Assembly (NCBI GenBank): GCA_030528525.1
Contig: JAUMYT010000006.1
Span: 1-64,000 of the forward strand
Direction: 5' to 3'
Length of the DNA: 64,000 nt
Source: Pasteurellaceae bacterium
Lineage (GTDB): Bacteria > Pseudomonadota > Gammaproteobacteria > Enterobacterales > Pasteurellaceae
Shown here one piece after another: positions 1 through 9,162 of this stretch; the stretch's first letter is position 1, and each line of letters begins with the position of its first letter. Below the pieces are notes generated by a model, which was not told where the DNA came from, did no database searches, and saw only the letters and a list, made by a program, of their open reading frames with translations. Position numbers and translations under genes: made by a program.

Positions 1-73
1 TTTTTCGAGAATTTGCAAAGTTGAAGATCGAAATTTTTCGACACAGATCACAAAATCAGAGAGAAAAAGACAG

Positions 74-99
74 AAGCCTCCGAGATTTATCGGAGGCTT
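74..99 (-). terminator. Rho-independent terminator of gnd
   Basis: A perfect 9-bp stem (74-82 with 91-99, sequence AAGCCTCCG) encloses an 8-base loop, 20 bases after the gnd stop. Read on the minus strand it is followed by CTGTCTTTTT. The plus side also carries a T-rich run, so it may act in both directions. Confidence 0.8.
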
Positions 100-119
100 T
101 CTTTCATCATGGTCGATGA

Positions 120-1574
120 TTACACATCATAAGTCGTTGATGCGGTGTTACCGCCACGCCCTGTCCAGTTGGTGTGGAAGAATTCGCCACGTGGTTTATC
201 GGTGCGTTCGTAGGTGTGAGCCCCGAAGTAGTCACGCTGTGCTTGCAGTAAATTCGCAGGCACTTTTTCAGACGTGTAACCGTCTAAGAAGGTGATCGCA
301 CTTGCCATACACGGCATTGGAATGCCGACTTCAATGGATTTCGCCACCACTTTACGCCAATCTGCCAACGCATTTTCTAAAATGCCTTTGAAGTAGTCGT
401 CTGAACCTAAGAACACGAGATCAGGGTTCGCTTCATAAGCATCACGAATATTGCCTAAGAAACGGCTACGAATGATACAACCTTCACGCCACAATAATGC
501 TGTTGCACCGTAGTTGATGTTCCAGCCGAAGTTTTCAGACGCTTCACGAATCAACATAAAGCCCTGGGCGTAAGAGATGATTTTTGACGCCAACAACGCT
601 TTACGCACCGCTTCGATCCACACTTGTTTATCGCCTTCCACCTTGCCAATGGTTTTGTTGAACAGTTTAGAGGCTGCCACACGTTGATCTTTAAATGAAG
701 ATACGCAACGAGCGAACACCGATTCAGTAATCAGCGTTAATGGAATGCCGAAATCAAGGGCGTTGATCCCCGTCCATTTGCCCGTGCCTTTTTGCCCCGC
801 GGTGTCTAAGATTTTTTCTACTAACGGCTCGCCGTCTGTGTCTTTGTAGCCCAGAATATCCGTTGTAATATCAATCAGATAGCTGTCCAGCTCGGTTTTT
901 TTCCAGTCTGCGAAAATTTGCTGCATTTCATCGTAGCTCAAGCCCAAACCGTCTTTTAAGAATTGGTAGGCTTCGCAAATTAACTGCATATCGCCATATT
1001 CAATGCCGTTATGCACCATTTTCACGAAATGCCCCGCCCCTTCTTTGCCGACCCAATCGCAGCACGGCTCGCCTTTTTCGGTTTTGGCAGAAATCGCTTG
1101 TAAAATAGGTTTCACATATTGCCACGCTTCTTCGTTACCGCCTGGCATAATCGAAGGCCCGTGACGTGCCCCTTCTTCACCGCCTGACACCCCTGAACCC
1201 ACAAAGCGAATGCCTTTTTCCGCCAAAGCTTTTACACGGCGGTTGGTGTCTGGATAGTTGGAGTTACCGCCATCAATAATGATGTCGCCTTCTTCCAAGT
1301 GCGGTAGCAACGCATCGATAAATTGATCGACCACCTCGCCTGCACGCACCATTAACATCACTTTGCGTGGTTTTTCCAATTTGCTGGCTAAATCTTCCAA
1401 CGAATAGGCACCGATAATGTTCGTGCCTTTCGCCGCCCCTGCTAAAAACTCGTCCACTTTTGACGTGGTACGGTTATACGCTACCACTTTAAAGCCGTGG
1501 TCGTTCATATTCAGAATTAAATTCTGCCCCATTACCGCTAAACCGATAACGCCGATATCGCCTTTTACTGACAT
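120..1574 (-). CDS. gnd: 6-phosphogluconate dehydrogenase, decarboxylating
   Basis: Third enzyme of the oxidative pentose phosphate pathway. It converts 6-phosphogluconate and NADP+ to ribulose 5-phosphate, CO2 and NADPH in the cytosol. The 484 residues match the family length. An N-terminal Rossmann motif GVIGLAVMG lies at residues 8-16. The substrate motif SGGEEGARHGPSIMPGG is near residue 130 and the catalytic stretch KMVHNGIEYGD near 185. The start is the only methionine that keeps the dinucleotide fold. zwf and pgl lie upstream on the same strand, but a TonB receptor with its own terminator separates them from gnd, so gnd probably has its own promoter in 1575-1750. Confidence 0.97.
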   Translation of the reverse strand: MSVKGDIGVIGLAVMGQNLILNMNDHGFKVVAYNRTTSKVDEFLAGAAKGTNIIGAYSLEDLASKLEKPRKVMLMVRAGEVVDQFIDALLPHLEEGDIIIDGGNSNYPDTNRRVKALAEKGIRFVGSGVSGGEEGARHGPSIMPGGNEEAWQYVKPILQAISAKTEKGEPCCDWVGKEGAGHFVKMVHNGIEYGDMQLICEAYQFLKDGLGLSYDEMQQIFADWKKTELDSYLIDITTDILGYKDTDGEPLVEKILDTAGQKGTGKWTGINALDFGIPLTLITESVFARCVSSFKDQRVAASKLFNKTIGKVEGDKQVWIEAVRKALLASKIISYAQGFMLIREASENFGWNINYGATALLWREGCIIRSRFLGNIRDAYEANPDLVFLGSDDYFKGILENALADWRKVVAKSIEVGIPMPCMASAITFLDGYTSEKVPANLLQAQRDYFGAHTYERTDKPRGEFFHTNWTGRGGNTASTTYDV

Positions 1575-1640
1575 TTTTGCTCCTGTGTTGAAATGTATAA
1601 TTTGTAGAATGACTCAATGCCACCTGATATTTTATTGACA

Positions 1641-1674
1641 TTTTGCAAAATCTTCCGTTTTCTCCCCCCCTTGT
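1641..1674. repeat. G-tract uptake-like motif
   Basis: Read on the minus strand this is ACAAGGGGGGG-AGA followed by TTTTGCAAAA. It is one of at least 14 copies of this pattern in the window; see the finding on the dispersed G-tract element. Confidence 0.45.
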
Positions 1675-1752
1675 AGGGCGATGTCACAAGAAATAAACGG
1701 GTGTATTTTACACGAAAACCTCCCGCGGAGATATAAGGAGAAATGAAATAAA

Positions 1753-1774
1753 AGAGAGAGCCTAAGCTCTCTCT
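1753..1774 (-). terminator. Terminator of the TonB-dependent receptor gene
   Basis: A perfect 9-bp stem AGAGAGAGC/GCTCTCTCT with a 4-base loop lies 11 bases after the receptor stop. On the minus strand it is followed by TTTATTTCATTT. Confidence 0.8.
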
Positions 1775-1784
1775 AAGATAAGGA

Positions 1785-4286
1785 TTAGAATTTATAGCTG
1801 AGGCTAAAAACGTAGGTTCTACCCCGAGCAAAGTTATTCAACACCGAAATGTATTTATCACTAATGTCTAAGTTGTAGAACGTTTGGCTAGCGGAGTCAT
1901 TATTTGAGTCTAATGGGTCAACGTATTTTTTATCAAACACATTTTGCACTTCACCTTTCAACACTAAGTTCTTGATCGGTTCGTAGCTCACGTGGAAATC
2001 AAAAATTAACGGCTGTTTTGGAATCTCTTCCGTACCACGAGACTGCTCAATCACACGCTCATTTGGTAATTTTTTATTGATGAATTTATGAGTCGAAGCA
2101 CGCTTGCTCTTGCCATAATATTTCATCACACCACCTAGCACCAATTTTTTATCAAATAGACGGGTTCCTAGCTCAAGGGAAGCGTAATCTCTCGGTAAAA
2201 TCGTGATCTTGGTTGCACCAAACCCTTGAGTTAAACGTTCGCTGTCTGATGGATTATCCACACGTGAACTGGCATCCGTAAACGAAATTGGTTGTGTACT
2301 CTTTTGATAAGCATAAGTTAAATGTGTATATAACCAGCCCATATCATAGTTGAATTCAACTTCAACCCCTTTCATTTTCACATTTTTCTCGTGATTTTTA
2401 TGGAAAATCACGGTGCCGTAAGAACTTGGCGTATTTACGTTAAAAATATAATCTTTTACGGTAGTGCGATAGCCTAAAATTTTAAAACCTAGACTGTCGT
2501 TTTCAGTGAACATGTTTTGATTATAGCCTGTGACGCCAAGTTGCTTAGTGCTGGCTCGCTCTGGTTGTAATCTTGTATTCACTCCCCAATCACCAATATT
2601 GGAAAAGAACATTTCTTTCACATTTGGCGCTCGGTGTGTTCTGGCATAGCTCACAAATGGCGTGAATAAATCATGTACATAAGCAGAGAATGTCGCAGAA
2701 TAGTTGGTTCGTTCACCATTACCAACATGTTTAATTGGAATATTCACCTCTTTGCAAATGAGATCATCATCTTCATCATATTCACAATAGGATTCTTCTA
2801 AAGCGGTGATCTGTTTCTGTAGTGCTCTTGCTAACTCATAGTTACGTTGACGATATGCTGTACGCTGCTGACTTTGTAACGAACTTATATAAAACGGCAC
2901 ATATTTATAACGATCGCCACTCAAACGATAGCGGCTGATATTCGCATTGAGATCCAAGGTAAAAATGCCATGCGTGAGACTATTATCAAAATAAAGTGTA
3001 TTGAATTTTTGGGTGCCATCTGGTTGGAACGTCGAACTATACAATGACTTTTTCACATTGGATAAACCAAATCCATTATTGTCATCATTCGTTTCATCCT
3101 CTTCCAAATTGAAATTCAGCTCATCTGGGTGACGGTTTTTATGGTATTTATTCCGCAATAAATTCACCCCAATCGTGCTAGTAAATTGCGTACCCGTTGG
3201 CAACATCAAAGATACGGTGTTGCTAATATCAACAGTGGTGGCGTGATTTTCCGTTTTTAGCCCAAAGAGCAATGGCTTGCCAATAATTTTTACGCCTTTT
3301 TCATATTGCTGTACGCCCTGATTGTTTGCCAACAGCAAATTCAGATCCAGCCAGCTATTTTCAGGGTTTAAACGGTAGTTAAATTGATAGCTACGATGTT
3401 GTAATTGACGCCCTGCTACTTTTGAGTGGTAGTCTCGATAAGAAAGTGCAGCAGTATTGATACTGTCACCGTATTCCAATTTCGCCAAATGACTAGTTGG
3501 TTTTTGGGTTAAATGTGCAGGATTAAACGGGGAAGTGTCCGTGTTAATGCGATCATATTCATCACGAAATTTTGAGAGATCAATAGAGCTTTCCCCGACT
3601 TTTCTACCCCCACCGATCTTATAATCTTGTGAAACTTTGCGTGTGCCATAGCCATACACCAAACCGAGCCATTTATGTTCACCGAGCATCTGTTTTGCCC
3701 CGATCGCACCTGAATAATAAGGCCCAATCGCATTAGTACCGCCAAGCACTTTTGCCATCATACCAATACGGTTTCCTGGCTGAACTAAATCGTTAGTACT
3801 CAATGTACGGAAATTGGTCGCACCCATTAACGCATTCGCTCCATTTTTTCCACTGAAGCTACCACGTTCAACATCCACACCGACCAAAAAAGCAGGATCA
3901 ATTAACGTACCAAATTGCGAGGTTGAACCACCACGATCACCACCATCAGTGGAACTAGCGTAAAATGTTTGGCTGACACCATCAATCATTGAGTTAACTC
4001 GTCCAAAGCCGGTTGCCCCTCGAACATTGACTGAGACCGTGCCAGATGATTTATCAATCTGAGTGAATGCCCCCGGAATCGAGCGCACAATATGATCAAT
4101 GCTTTGTGACGAGTTGATAATTTGATCTCTCGTACTCACTGCATTGGTTCGTAAAAATACTTTGTCTTTTTCCTTAATGGTTTGAGCTTGCACCTCAACG
4201 ACATCAAGTTCCAACTGCCCTTCGGCACTGGCTAGCGCTGGTATGACCAGCGAAGCGGCACCCACTAGTTTGATAAATTTACTCAT
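1785..4286 (-). CDS. TonB-dependent outer-membrane receptor, Fur-regulated
   Basis: Outer-membrane gated-pore receptor, 833 aa, probably for iron or an iron compound. Residues 1-21 form a signal peptide ending ALASA. A plug domain follows (about 45-170), with the STRDQIINSSQSIDHIVRSIPG box and SVNVRGATGFGRVNSMIDGV typical of receptor plugs, then a long beta-barrel. The last residues are SLSYKF, with the terminal aromatic required for barrel assembly. The start is preceded by GAGGAAACAACA. The promoter overlaps a Fur box, so expression should rise under iron starvation. It is monocistronic, without exbB, exbD or tonB nearby, and has its own terminator. It lacks the classical haemoglobin/transferrin receptor N-terminal signature. 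The ligand cannot be told from sequence. Confidence 0.85.
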   Translation of the reverse strand: MSKFIKLVGAASLVIPALASAEGQLELDVVEVQAQTIKEKDKVFLRTNAVSTRDQIINSSQSIDHIVRSIPGAFTQIDKSSGTVSVNVRGATGFGRVNSMIDGVSQTFYASSTDGGDRGGSTSQFGTLIDPAFLVGVDVERGSFSGKNGANALMGATNFRTLSTNDLVQPGNRIGMMAKVLGGTNAIGPYYSGAIGAKQMLGEHKWLGLVYGYGTRKVSQDYKIGGGRKVGESSIDLSKFRDEYDRINTDTSPFNPAHLTQKPTSHLAKLEYGDSINTAALSYRDYHSKVAGRQLQHRSYQFNYRLNPENSWLDLNLLLANNQGVQQYEKGVKIIGKPLLFGLKTENHATTVDISNTVSLMLPTGTQFTSTIGVNLLRNKYHKNRHPDELNFNLEEDETNDDNNGFGLSNVKKSLYSSTFQPDGTQKFNTLYFDNSLTHGIFTLDLNANISRYRLSGDRYKYVPFYISSLQSQQRTAYRQRNYELARALQKQITALEESYCEYDEDDDLICKEVNIPIKHVGNGERTNYSATFSAYVHDLFTPFVSYARTHRAPNVKEMFFSNIGDWGVNTRLQPERASTKQLGVTGYNQNMFTENDSLGFKILGYRTTVKDYIFNVNTPSSYGTVIFHKNHEKNVKMKGVEVEFNYDMGWLYTHLTYAYQKSTQPISFTDASSRVDNPSDSERLTQGFGATKITILPRDYASLELGTRLFDKKLVLGGVMKYYGKSKRASTHKFINKKLPNERVIEQSRGTEEIPKQPLIFDFHVSYEPIKNLVLKGEVQNVFDKKYVDPLDSNNDSASQTFYNLDISDKYISVLNNFARGRTYVFSLSYKF

Positions 4287-4337
4287 TGTTGTTTCCTCTT
4301 AACCTAAAAATGAGATGAATCACTTAAAAGTATCTTC

Positions 4338-4366
4338 ATTTTAGCCATATTGAGAATGATTAGCAA
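4338..4366 (-). promoter_or_regulatory. Promoter with overlapping Fur box for the TonB receptor
   Basis: On the minus strand a -35 TTGCTA (4361-4366) and a -10 TAAAAT (4338-4343) are 17 bp apart. The overlapping GCTAAT-C-ATTCTC matches the 6-1-6 Fur core GATAAT-C-ATTATC at 11 of 13 positions. Confidence 0.7.
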
Positions 4367-4407
4367 CAACAAAAATGACGTAAGTTTACATTAACTTATT
4401 GTAAACC

Positions 4408-4991
4408 TTATAAAAATTTTGCCGCTTTGCTTTCACCTGTCACCAAATAACTAATCCGCTTAGCTTTTTCGATTAGCTGGGCGGTTTTGGAAATGCTGAG
4501 TTGCCCTGTTTCGGAGTGTTTGGCGATGAGTGCTACCTTCGGATCGTTGAAATCCGTTTGGTGTAGGAAAAGGGAAGCCGTGTGTCCGCCTGTCCCCATA
4601 CCTAAAATAATCCAATCAAATTCTAAATTCGGTACTCAAGCAGTGCGTTCTTGCGAAAATCTTGCCAATTCTTACTCAACTTCGCCACGAATACGGTGAA
4701 TGTTCTCGGCTGGGATCTGAATATGATCAAACAACAACTTTTGCACTTCGCCGTAATTACTTTCGGGATCCGTTGGTGCCACCATTCGATCATCGCCCCA
4801 CCCAAAATGCAAATTTTCCCACCGAATTTTTCGTTAAAAGGGGATTGAGCAAGGATTTTGAACAGCAATTTTGGGGCTGAACAGCCTGAAAGGGAAATAT
4901 GCACAGGGCGGTTTTGCTGGCTGTAAGTGATAAATTCTTGGGCGATTTGCTCAACGGAGTGTTGGGCGGCGTCGAAAATGTGGGTGTTCAT
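4408..4991 (-). pseudogene. pgl: Decayed second copy of pgl (6-phosphogluconolactonase)
   Basis: A disrupted duplicate of the intact pgl at 6855-7553. Similarity starts exactly at the ATG (4991) and runs to a point about 38 codons before the end of pgl, then stops abruptly near 4412. The first 55 codons are in frame. A one-base deletion around 4822-4836 (14 bases against 15 in the intact copy) then shifts the frame. A 6-base deletion follows near 4680. The original frame reappears at 4599-4408 with the conserved segment MGTGGHTASLF. One active-site glycine of the SGGSTPK loop is Cys here (LSGCSAPK). By eye the two copies differ at roughly one base in eight, so this is either an old duplication or a copy acquired from a relative. 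Confidence 0.9.
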
Positions 4992-5240
4992 CGTGATTCC
5001 TTTTTATCGGACGACAGCGTGGCATCCCTTGTATGTTAAAAATAAACTACAATAACAACACACACAAAACGTTATCCACAGCTTGAACATCCCTTGAGAG
5101 ATAACTCGCTACAATAATCTCAACCTATGAAACAGGAGTTGTTTTTATGCCTCGTTTTGCAAGAATGCCCTCTTGCAGATAGCAGATAGCAGATAGCATA
5201 CAACAACATTATCTAGTTACTTCATTGTGGAAAAATACCG
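4992..5240. other. Gene-free stretch with a possible relic start
   Basis: No gene is supported here. An AGGAG ribosome site precedes an ATG at 5146, but the frame closes after 11 codons (MPRFARMPSCR). This may be the stub of a lost gene. Three tandem copies of GCAGATA follow at 5175-5195. Promoter-like words near 5083-5115 have wrong spacing. Confidence 0.4.
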
Positions 5241-5537
5241 CTATTGTACCACCTCATATTTCTGCAAAATCACCGCCCGAAACTCCTCCGAAGTCGTTGC
5301 CCAATCCACAATATCAACTTTCCAAGGTAAATCGCTTTCAGAAAATGCATCAACTAAATCGGCGTGAGTAGCAAAATCAAGTGGCTTATCAGTGATAATC
5401 GCTAAATCTAAATCAGAAAAAGGTTTCGCCTGATTTTTCACTCTAGAGCCAAATGCCCAAACAGATAAGTTCGGTACCAATTTTTGCAGAATATTTTGCA
5501 CAATTTCCAGTTCTTTGGGCGAGAGATCCAATAGCAT
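5241..5537 (-). CDS. mntA: MntA-type nucleotidyltransferase antitoxin
   Basis: Minimal nucleotidyltransferase of 98 aa, resembling H. influenzae HI0073. In the characterised MntA/HepT systems the enzyme transfers AMP to a tyrosine of the HEPN toxin and so silences it. The exact family motif GSX10DXD is present (GSRVKNQAKPFSDLDLAI, residues about 30-47). A third acidic residue lies in VDIVDW near residue 75. The ATG overlaps the hepT stop by one base (TAATG), so the two are translationally coupled. The pair sits between the intact and the broken pgl copies. Assignment to the family is firm; activity here is inferred. Confidence 0.87.
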   Translation of the reverse strand: MLLDLSPKELEIVQNILQKLVPNLSVWAFGSRVKNQAKPFSDLDLAIITDKPLDFATHADLVDAFSESDLPWKVDIVDWATTSEEFRAVILQKYEVVQ

Positions 5538-5941
5538 TATAAGCGTCCCTGTAATGTTTTGACTAAGTGTTGTGCTTCGGATAAAAATTTTGGAATACCA
5601 TTGACGACCAAAATAGCCGTATCTTCATCATAAGTATGACTGGTTCGGCTACGCATATCTCGATACCGTTTCCAATCTGACCAATCACCCAATAATAGAC
5701 CGTATTCATTCGCTGTTCGGATTAAATCTTGGAAGGTCATCGCATCATATTGCTCTGGGTTGGCTGAAATCGTTTCCAAATAGCGTTTTAAGATTTTATG
5801 ACTAATTTCATAGGTAAATTCAAAACGCTGAACCAGTCCATCACGAATTTGTAAATCTGTCGTGTCTTGTTGATAGCGAATTAAACCTTCGCTTAAACGC
5901 TCAACGGCATTTTCTAAAGGGGTGAGATGAAAATCGCTCAT
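5537..5941 (-). CDS. hepT: HepT-type HEPN toxin (HI0074-like)
   Basis: All-helical HEPN protein of 134 aa in the nucleotidyltransferase-substrate-binding family of H. influenzae HI0074. HEPN toxins are metal-independent RNases. The catalytic and modification motif RX4HXY is present exactly as RSRTSHTY, near residues 106-113. The tyrosine is the residue AMPylated by MntA in studied homologues. It is first gene of the pair, upstream of mntA, with the ORFs overlapping by one base. The upstream 211 bp (5942-6152) must hold the promoter, but I see no strong -35/-10 pair. Confidence 0.85.
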   Translation of the reverse strand: MSDFHLTPLENAVERLSEGLIRYQQDTTDLQIRDGLVQRFEFTYEISHKILKRYLETISANPEQYDAMTFQDLIRTANEYGLLLGDWSDWKRYRDMRSRTSHTYDEDTAILVVNGIPKFLSEAQHLVKTLQGRL

Positions 5942-6152
5942 TTTTATTCCGCTAAATTCTTTTCCATCATAAAAAATGTAAATCTACTACAGCATCTAAC
6001 TGCTTGTACGACGCTGAAAATATACCTATTAAGGTTTAAAATTTGCAAAAAATCGGTGGAAAATCCCCGCTTGTTTTTGGACGTATGCAATATGTCCCCA
6101 CACTCAAGCATTATCAGTGGTTCATAAACCTAATCAATACAAAAATTTTAAA

Positions 6153-6827
6153 TCACCAGCAGAATTGTGAATCAAGATCATTTTCCTTGCGTGATTGCTT
6201 TATTTTTTCTTTCATCTTGGGATCGCTAAATGCGGTTTTTTGCTCCTGTTGCCGTTTATCTAACATTTTTTGGGCATCTTTTAATCCCTCTTGTCGATCT
6301 TGGAATTTAGAAGGCACATTAGGATCTAAAAGCATAAAATAAGGGTGTTTTTTTGTCCATTCATAAGCATCAGATAAAATTTGCTCTTGTTTTTGAGTAT
6401 CACAAAAAGCGTAGGCTAAGATAGGTACTCTTGTTAATTGCACAAAACCTGAAAATTCTGCCATCAACATAGTCGGTAGTGCAGCAACGTGATCGAGTAC
6501 CAAGAGACGTTTCCGCCCAACATAGAACCAAAAAACAGCCTCATCACGTAAACCGAGATCATAAGCACGAGCAGCAAGAGCAAGCAAAGTAACGGGAGTA
6601 ATGTAAGATGCTTCTTTTTTTACTATTTCCACGGCTTGTTTATAATCATCTACTGTATTTTTAAGCAACAAAGGATCAATTTCAGGGTGTACGTTAACTA
6701 ACTCCGCTTTACCATTTTGTGCTGAATAATAGGGCAATACATAAATATCAATAGATTTAATAGGCAACCCTGCCCATAAAGGTAACGAAATTATACAAAT
6801 GATAAATAAAGTCAATAATTTGCTCAT
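6153..6827 (-). CDS. Secreted protein of unknown function
   Basis: Not recognised. The 224 aa begin with a clear signal peptide (MSKLLTLFIICIISLPLWAG, cleavage near residue 19), so it is probably periplasmic. The mature part is largely helical. It has two alanine/leucine-rich helices (about 80-150) that could be tetratricopeptide-like, then a charged, glutamine/lysine-rich C-terminal third (about 175-215). Only two cysteines are present, near residues 142 and 223. It starts 27 bases after the pgl stop and may be transcribed with it. It lies inside the segment bounded by the two pgl copies, so it is probably part of the inserted cargo. Confidence 0.6.
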   Translation of the reverse strand: MSKLLTLFIICIISLPLWAGLPIKSIDIYVLPYYSAQNGKAELVNVHPEIDPLLLKNTVDDYKQAVEIVKKEASYITPVTLLALAARAYDLGLRDEAVFWFYVGRKRLLVLDHVAALPTMLMAEFSGFVQLTRVPILAYAFCDTQKQEQILSDAYEWTKKHPYFMLLDPNVPSKFQDRQEGLKDAQKMLDKRQQEQKTAFSDPKMKEKIKQSRKENDLDSQFCW

Positions 6828-6854
6828 TCGTTTTCTCCTCTTTTATGTTAAGTA

Positions 6855-7553
6855 TTACAACAACTTCGCTGCCTCTTTATCCAAAATCCACCCCGTTACG
6901 CCATTTTTTGCTTTGATTTTTGCCGCAGGATAAGGCAATTTTTCCGCTGGTGTGGTTTGGATTTCTTTTAAAATTGCCGCTTTGCTTTCGCCTGTGACTA
7001 AGTAACTAATCCGTTTGGCTTTTTCGATCAATTGAGCAGTTTTGGAAATGCGGATCTGTCCTGTTTCAGGGTGTTTGGCGATAACTGCCACATTCGGATC
7101 GTTGAAGTCCGTTTGATGTGGGAAAAGGGAAGCAGTGTGTCCGTCTGTGCCCATTCCTAATATGATCCAATCAAACTCAAGGTTCGGGACACAAACGGTG
7201 AGTTCTTGCGAAAATCTTGCCAGTTCTTGCTCGACCTCATTTTCGCCACGAATACGGTGAATGTTCTCGGCTGGGATCTGAATATGATCAAACAACAGTT
7301 TTTGCACTTCGCCGTAGTTGCTTTCAGGATCGTTCGGTTCAACCATACGATCATCCCCCCACCAAAAATGTAAATTTTCCCACCGTACTTTTTCGTTAAA
7401 AGGCGATTGAGCAAGGGTTTTGAACAGCAATTTCGGGGTTGAGCCACCAGAAAGTGAAATATGCACAGGGCGGTTTTGCTGGCTGTAAGTGATAAATTCG
7501 TGGGCGATTTGCTCAACAGCGTGTTGGGCGGTGTCGAAAATGTGGGTATTCAT
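6855..7553 (-). CDS. pgl: 6-phosphogluconolactonase
   Basis: Hydrolyses 6-phosphoglucono-1,5-lactone to 6-phosphogluconate, the second step of the oxidative pentose phosphate pathway. The 232 aa are full length for the bacterial Pgl/DevB family. Visible motifs are LSGGSTPKLLF (about 34-44), the WWGDDRMV stretch (about 63-70) and MGTDGHTASLFPH (about 135-147), which form the sugar-phosphate site of the NagB/Pgl fold. It follows zwf by 64 bases, so the two steps are encoded together. The divergent broken copy at 4408-4991 confirms which start and frame are ancestral. Confidence 0.96.
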   Translation of the reverse strand: MNTHIFDTAQHAVEQIAHEFITYSQQNRPVHISLSGGSTPKLLFKTLAQSPFNEKVRWENLHFWWGDDRMVEPNDPESNYGEVQKLLFDHIQIPAENIHRIRGENEVEQELARFSQELTVCVPNLEFDWIILGMGTDGHTASLFPHQTDFNDPNVAVIAKHPETGQIRISKTAQLIEKAKRISYLVTGESKAAILKEIQTTPAEKLPYPAAKIKAKNGVTGWILDKEAAKLL

Positions 7554-7586
7554 TATTTTTTGCCTTTTATTCTATTTATGATTGAC

Positions 7587-7608
7587 GGGCGAACACATCG
7601 GTTCGCCC
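7587..7608. repeat. Inverted repeat in the zwf-pgl spacer
   Basis: A perfect 8-bp stem GGGCGAAC/GTTCGCCC with the loop ACATCG lies between zwf and pgl. No T-run follows, so it is more likely a dispersed intergenic palindrome or mRNA-processing site than a terminator. Confidence 0.5.
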
Positions 7609-7617
7609 CTACAAAGA

Positions 7618-9093
7618 TCATACTTTCTTCTTCATCAATCCACTTGGTTTTCGCCACACTTTGCCGTGTTTGGCGATCAGTTTATCCGCTTCAGAAGGGC
7701 CCCAGGTGCCTGATTCATATTCGTACACTCTGCCGTTTTCGGCTTTGTAGTCTAAAATTGGCTGAACGAATTTCCAACAGGCGTGAACTGCATCGGTGCG
7801 GGCGAATAAGGTCGCATCGCCTTTCATTGCATCTAATAGTAAACGTTCATAAGCGGTCAAAAGACTTGGTGAAGCAAGGTCAGCGTAGCGGAAATCCATT
7901 GACACTTCTTTGGATTCAAACCCTGCCCCTGGTTTTTTCAAGCCGAAACGCATTGAAATGCCTTCGTCTGGCTGAATGCGGATAATCAATTTGTTATCTG
8001 GGGCATTTTGGCTGAACACTGGGTGTGGTGTGGTTTTAAAGTGAATGACCACTTCGGTGACACGGCTCGGTAAACGTTTACCTGTGCGAACATAGAATGG
8101 TACGCCTGCCCAACGCCAGTTATCAATCTCACAACGCAATGCAATAAAGGTTTCGGTGTTAGACTCAGCAGGCACACCTTTTTCATCTAAATAGCCCTGC
8201 ACCGCTTTACCGTCAATCATACCCGCAGAATATTGCCCCAAGACTAAATTATTTTTGAGATCTTCGTTAGAGAGTGGGTGCAAGCAATATAGTACTTTTG
8301 CCACTTCGGCACGCATTGAATCGGCATCGATCATCGCAGGCGGTTCCATTGCCACCATTGCCAACACTTGCAATAAATGGTTTTGGAACATATCACGCAT
8401 TGCACCAGAGCCGTCGTAGTAACCGCCACGATCTTCCACACCAATGGATTCTGCCCCTGTAATTTCCACATAATCAATAAAATTGCGGTTCCAAAGTGGT
8501 TCAAATAAGCCGTTGGAGAAACGTAGTACGAGCAAATTTTGCACCGTCTCTTTGCCTAAATAGTGGTCGATACGGTAAATTTGGTGCTCTTCAAAGTAGC
8601 GGTGGATCTGCACATCTAACTCTTTGGCGGTTTTCATATCATAGCCGAACGGTTTTTCGACAATGATTCGCTTCCAACCAAATTCTTCGGTATTTAAGCC
8701 GTGAGCTGCCAAGCATTCAGGAATAACAGGATAAAGACTTGGTGGCGTAGAAAGATAGTAAAGGGTGTTGCCTCCCGTGTGGTATTTGTCGTGCAATTCG
8801 TCCAAACGGGGCACAAGTTTACCGTAATCCAACGAATCTGAAGTGTTGATTGCTTGGTAATAAAGATGGTCGCAAAATTGCGTTAAGATCTCACCGCTTG
8901 CATTTTCATATTGAATCAAGGCATTACGCATTTTTTCGCGGAATTGCTCATCACTCATTGCCGTACGAGCCACGCCAAGCACGGAGAAATCTTCGCTTAA
9001 ACGCCCAATTTTGTATAAATTATAAAGGGCTGGGATCAATTTGCGGTGGGTCAAATCTCCTGACGCACCAAAAATGACGATACAGTTATTCAT
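7618..9093 (-). CDS. zwf: Glucose-6-phosphate 1-dehydrogenase
   Basis: First enzyme of the oxidative pentose phosphate pathway: glucose 6-phosphate and NADP+ give 6-phosphogluconolactone and NADPH. The 491 aa equal the usual bacterial length. The N-terminal NADP-binding motif is [12 protein letters not shown] (residues 7-18). The family signature RIDHYLGKE with the catalytic His/Lys is near residue 174, and VEKPFG near 146. The gene heads a minus-strand zwf-pgl unit. An 8-bp inverted repeat in the 64-bp spacer may tune downstream expression. cysQ lies 69 bp upstream on the same strand. Confidence 0.97.
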   Translation of the reverse strand: MNNCIVIFGASGDLTHRKLIPALYNLYKIGRLSEDFSVLGVARTAMSDEQFREKMRNALIQYENASGEILTQFCDHLYYQAINTSDSLDYGKLVPRLDELHDKYHTGGNTLYYLSTPPSLYPVIPECLAAHGLNTEEFGWKRIIVEKPFGYDMKTAKELDVQIHRYFEEHQIYRIDHYLGKETVQNLLVLRFSNGLFEPLWNRNFIDYVEITGAESIGVEDRGGYYDGSGAMRDMFQNHLLQVLAMVAMEPPAMIDADSMRAEVAKVLYCLHPLSNEDLKNNLVLGQYSAGMIDGKAVQGYLDEKGVPAESNTETFIALRCEIDNWRWAGVPFYVRTGKRLPSRVTEVVIHFKTTPHPVFSQNAPDNKLIIRIQPDEGISMRFGLKKPGAGFESKEVSMDFRYADLASPSLLTAYERLLLDAMKGDATLFARTDAVHACWKFVQPILDYKAENGRVYEYESGTWGPSEADKLIAKHGKVWRKPSGLMKKKV

Positions 9094-9162
9094 TCGACTT
9101 ATTTCCTAGATAAGAACGGGGCTAAAAAATCTGCGTATTTTGCCTTATTTTAAGCAACTTGG

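Noticed and set aside
1565-1831. An 88-codon minus-strand ORF between the TonB receptor and gnd
   Set aside because: It crosses the receptor terminator and overlaps both flanking genes; its residues are low complexity.
5175-5195. Three tandem GCAGATA units as a possible phase-variation tract or CRISPR seed
   Set aside because: Only three 7-bp copies, with no spacers and no open gene through them; no CRISPR array exists anywhere in the window.
7461-7985. A 174-codon plus-strand ORF over pgl and zwf
   Set aside because: It is antisense to two intact genes and spans their spacer; no homology or start signal.
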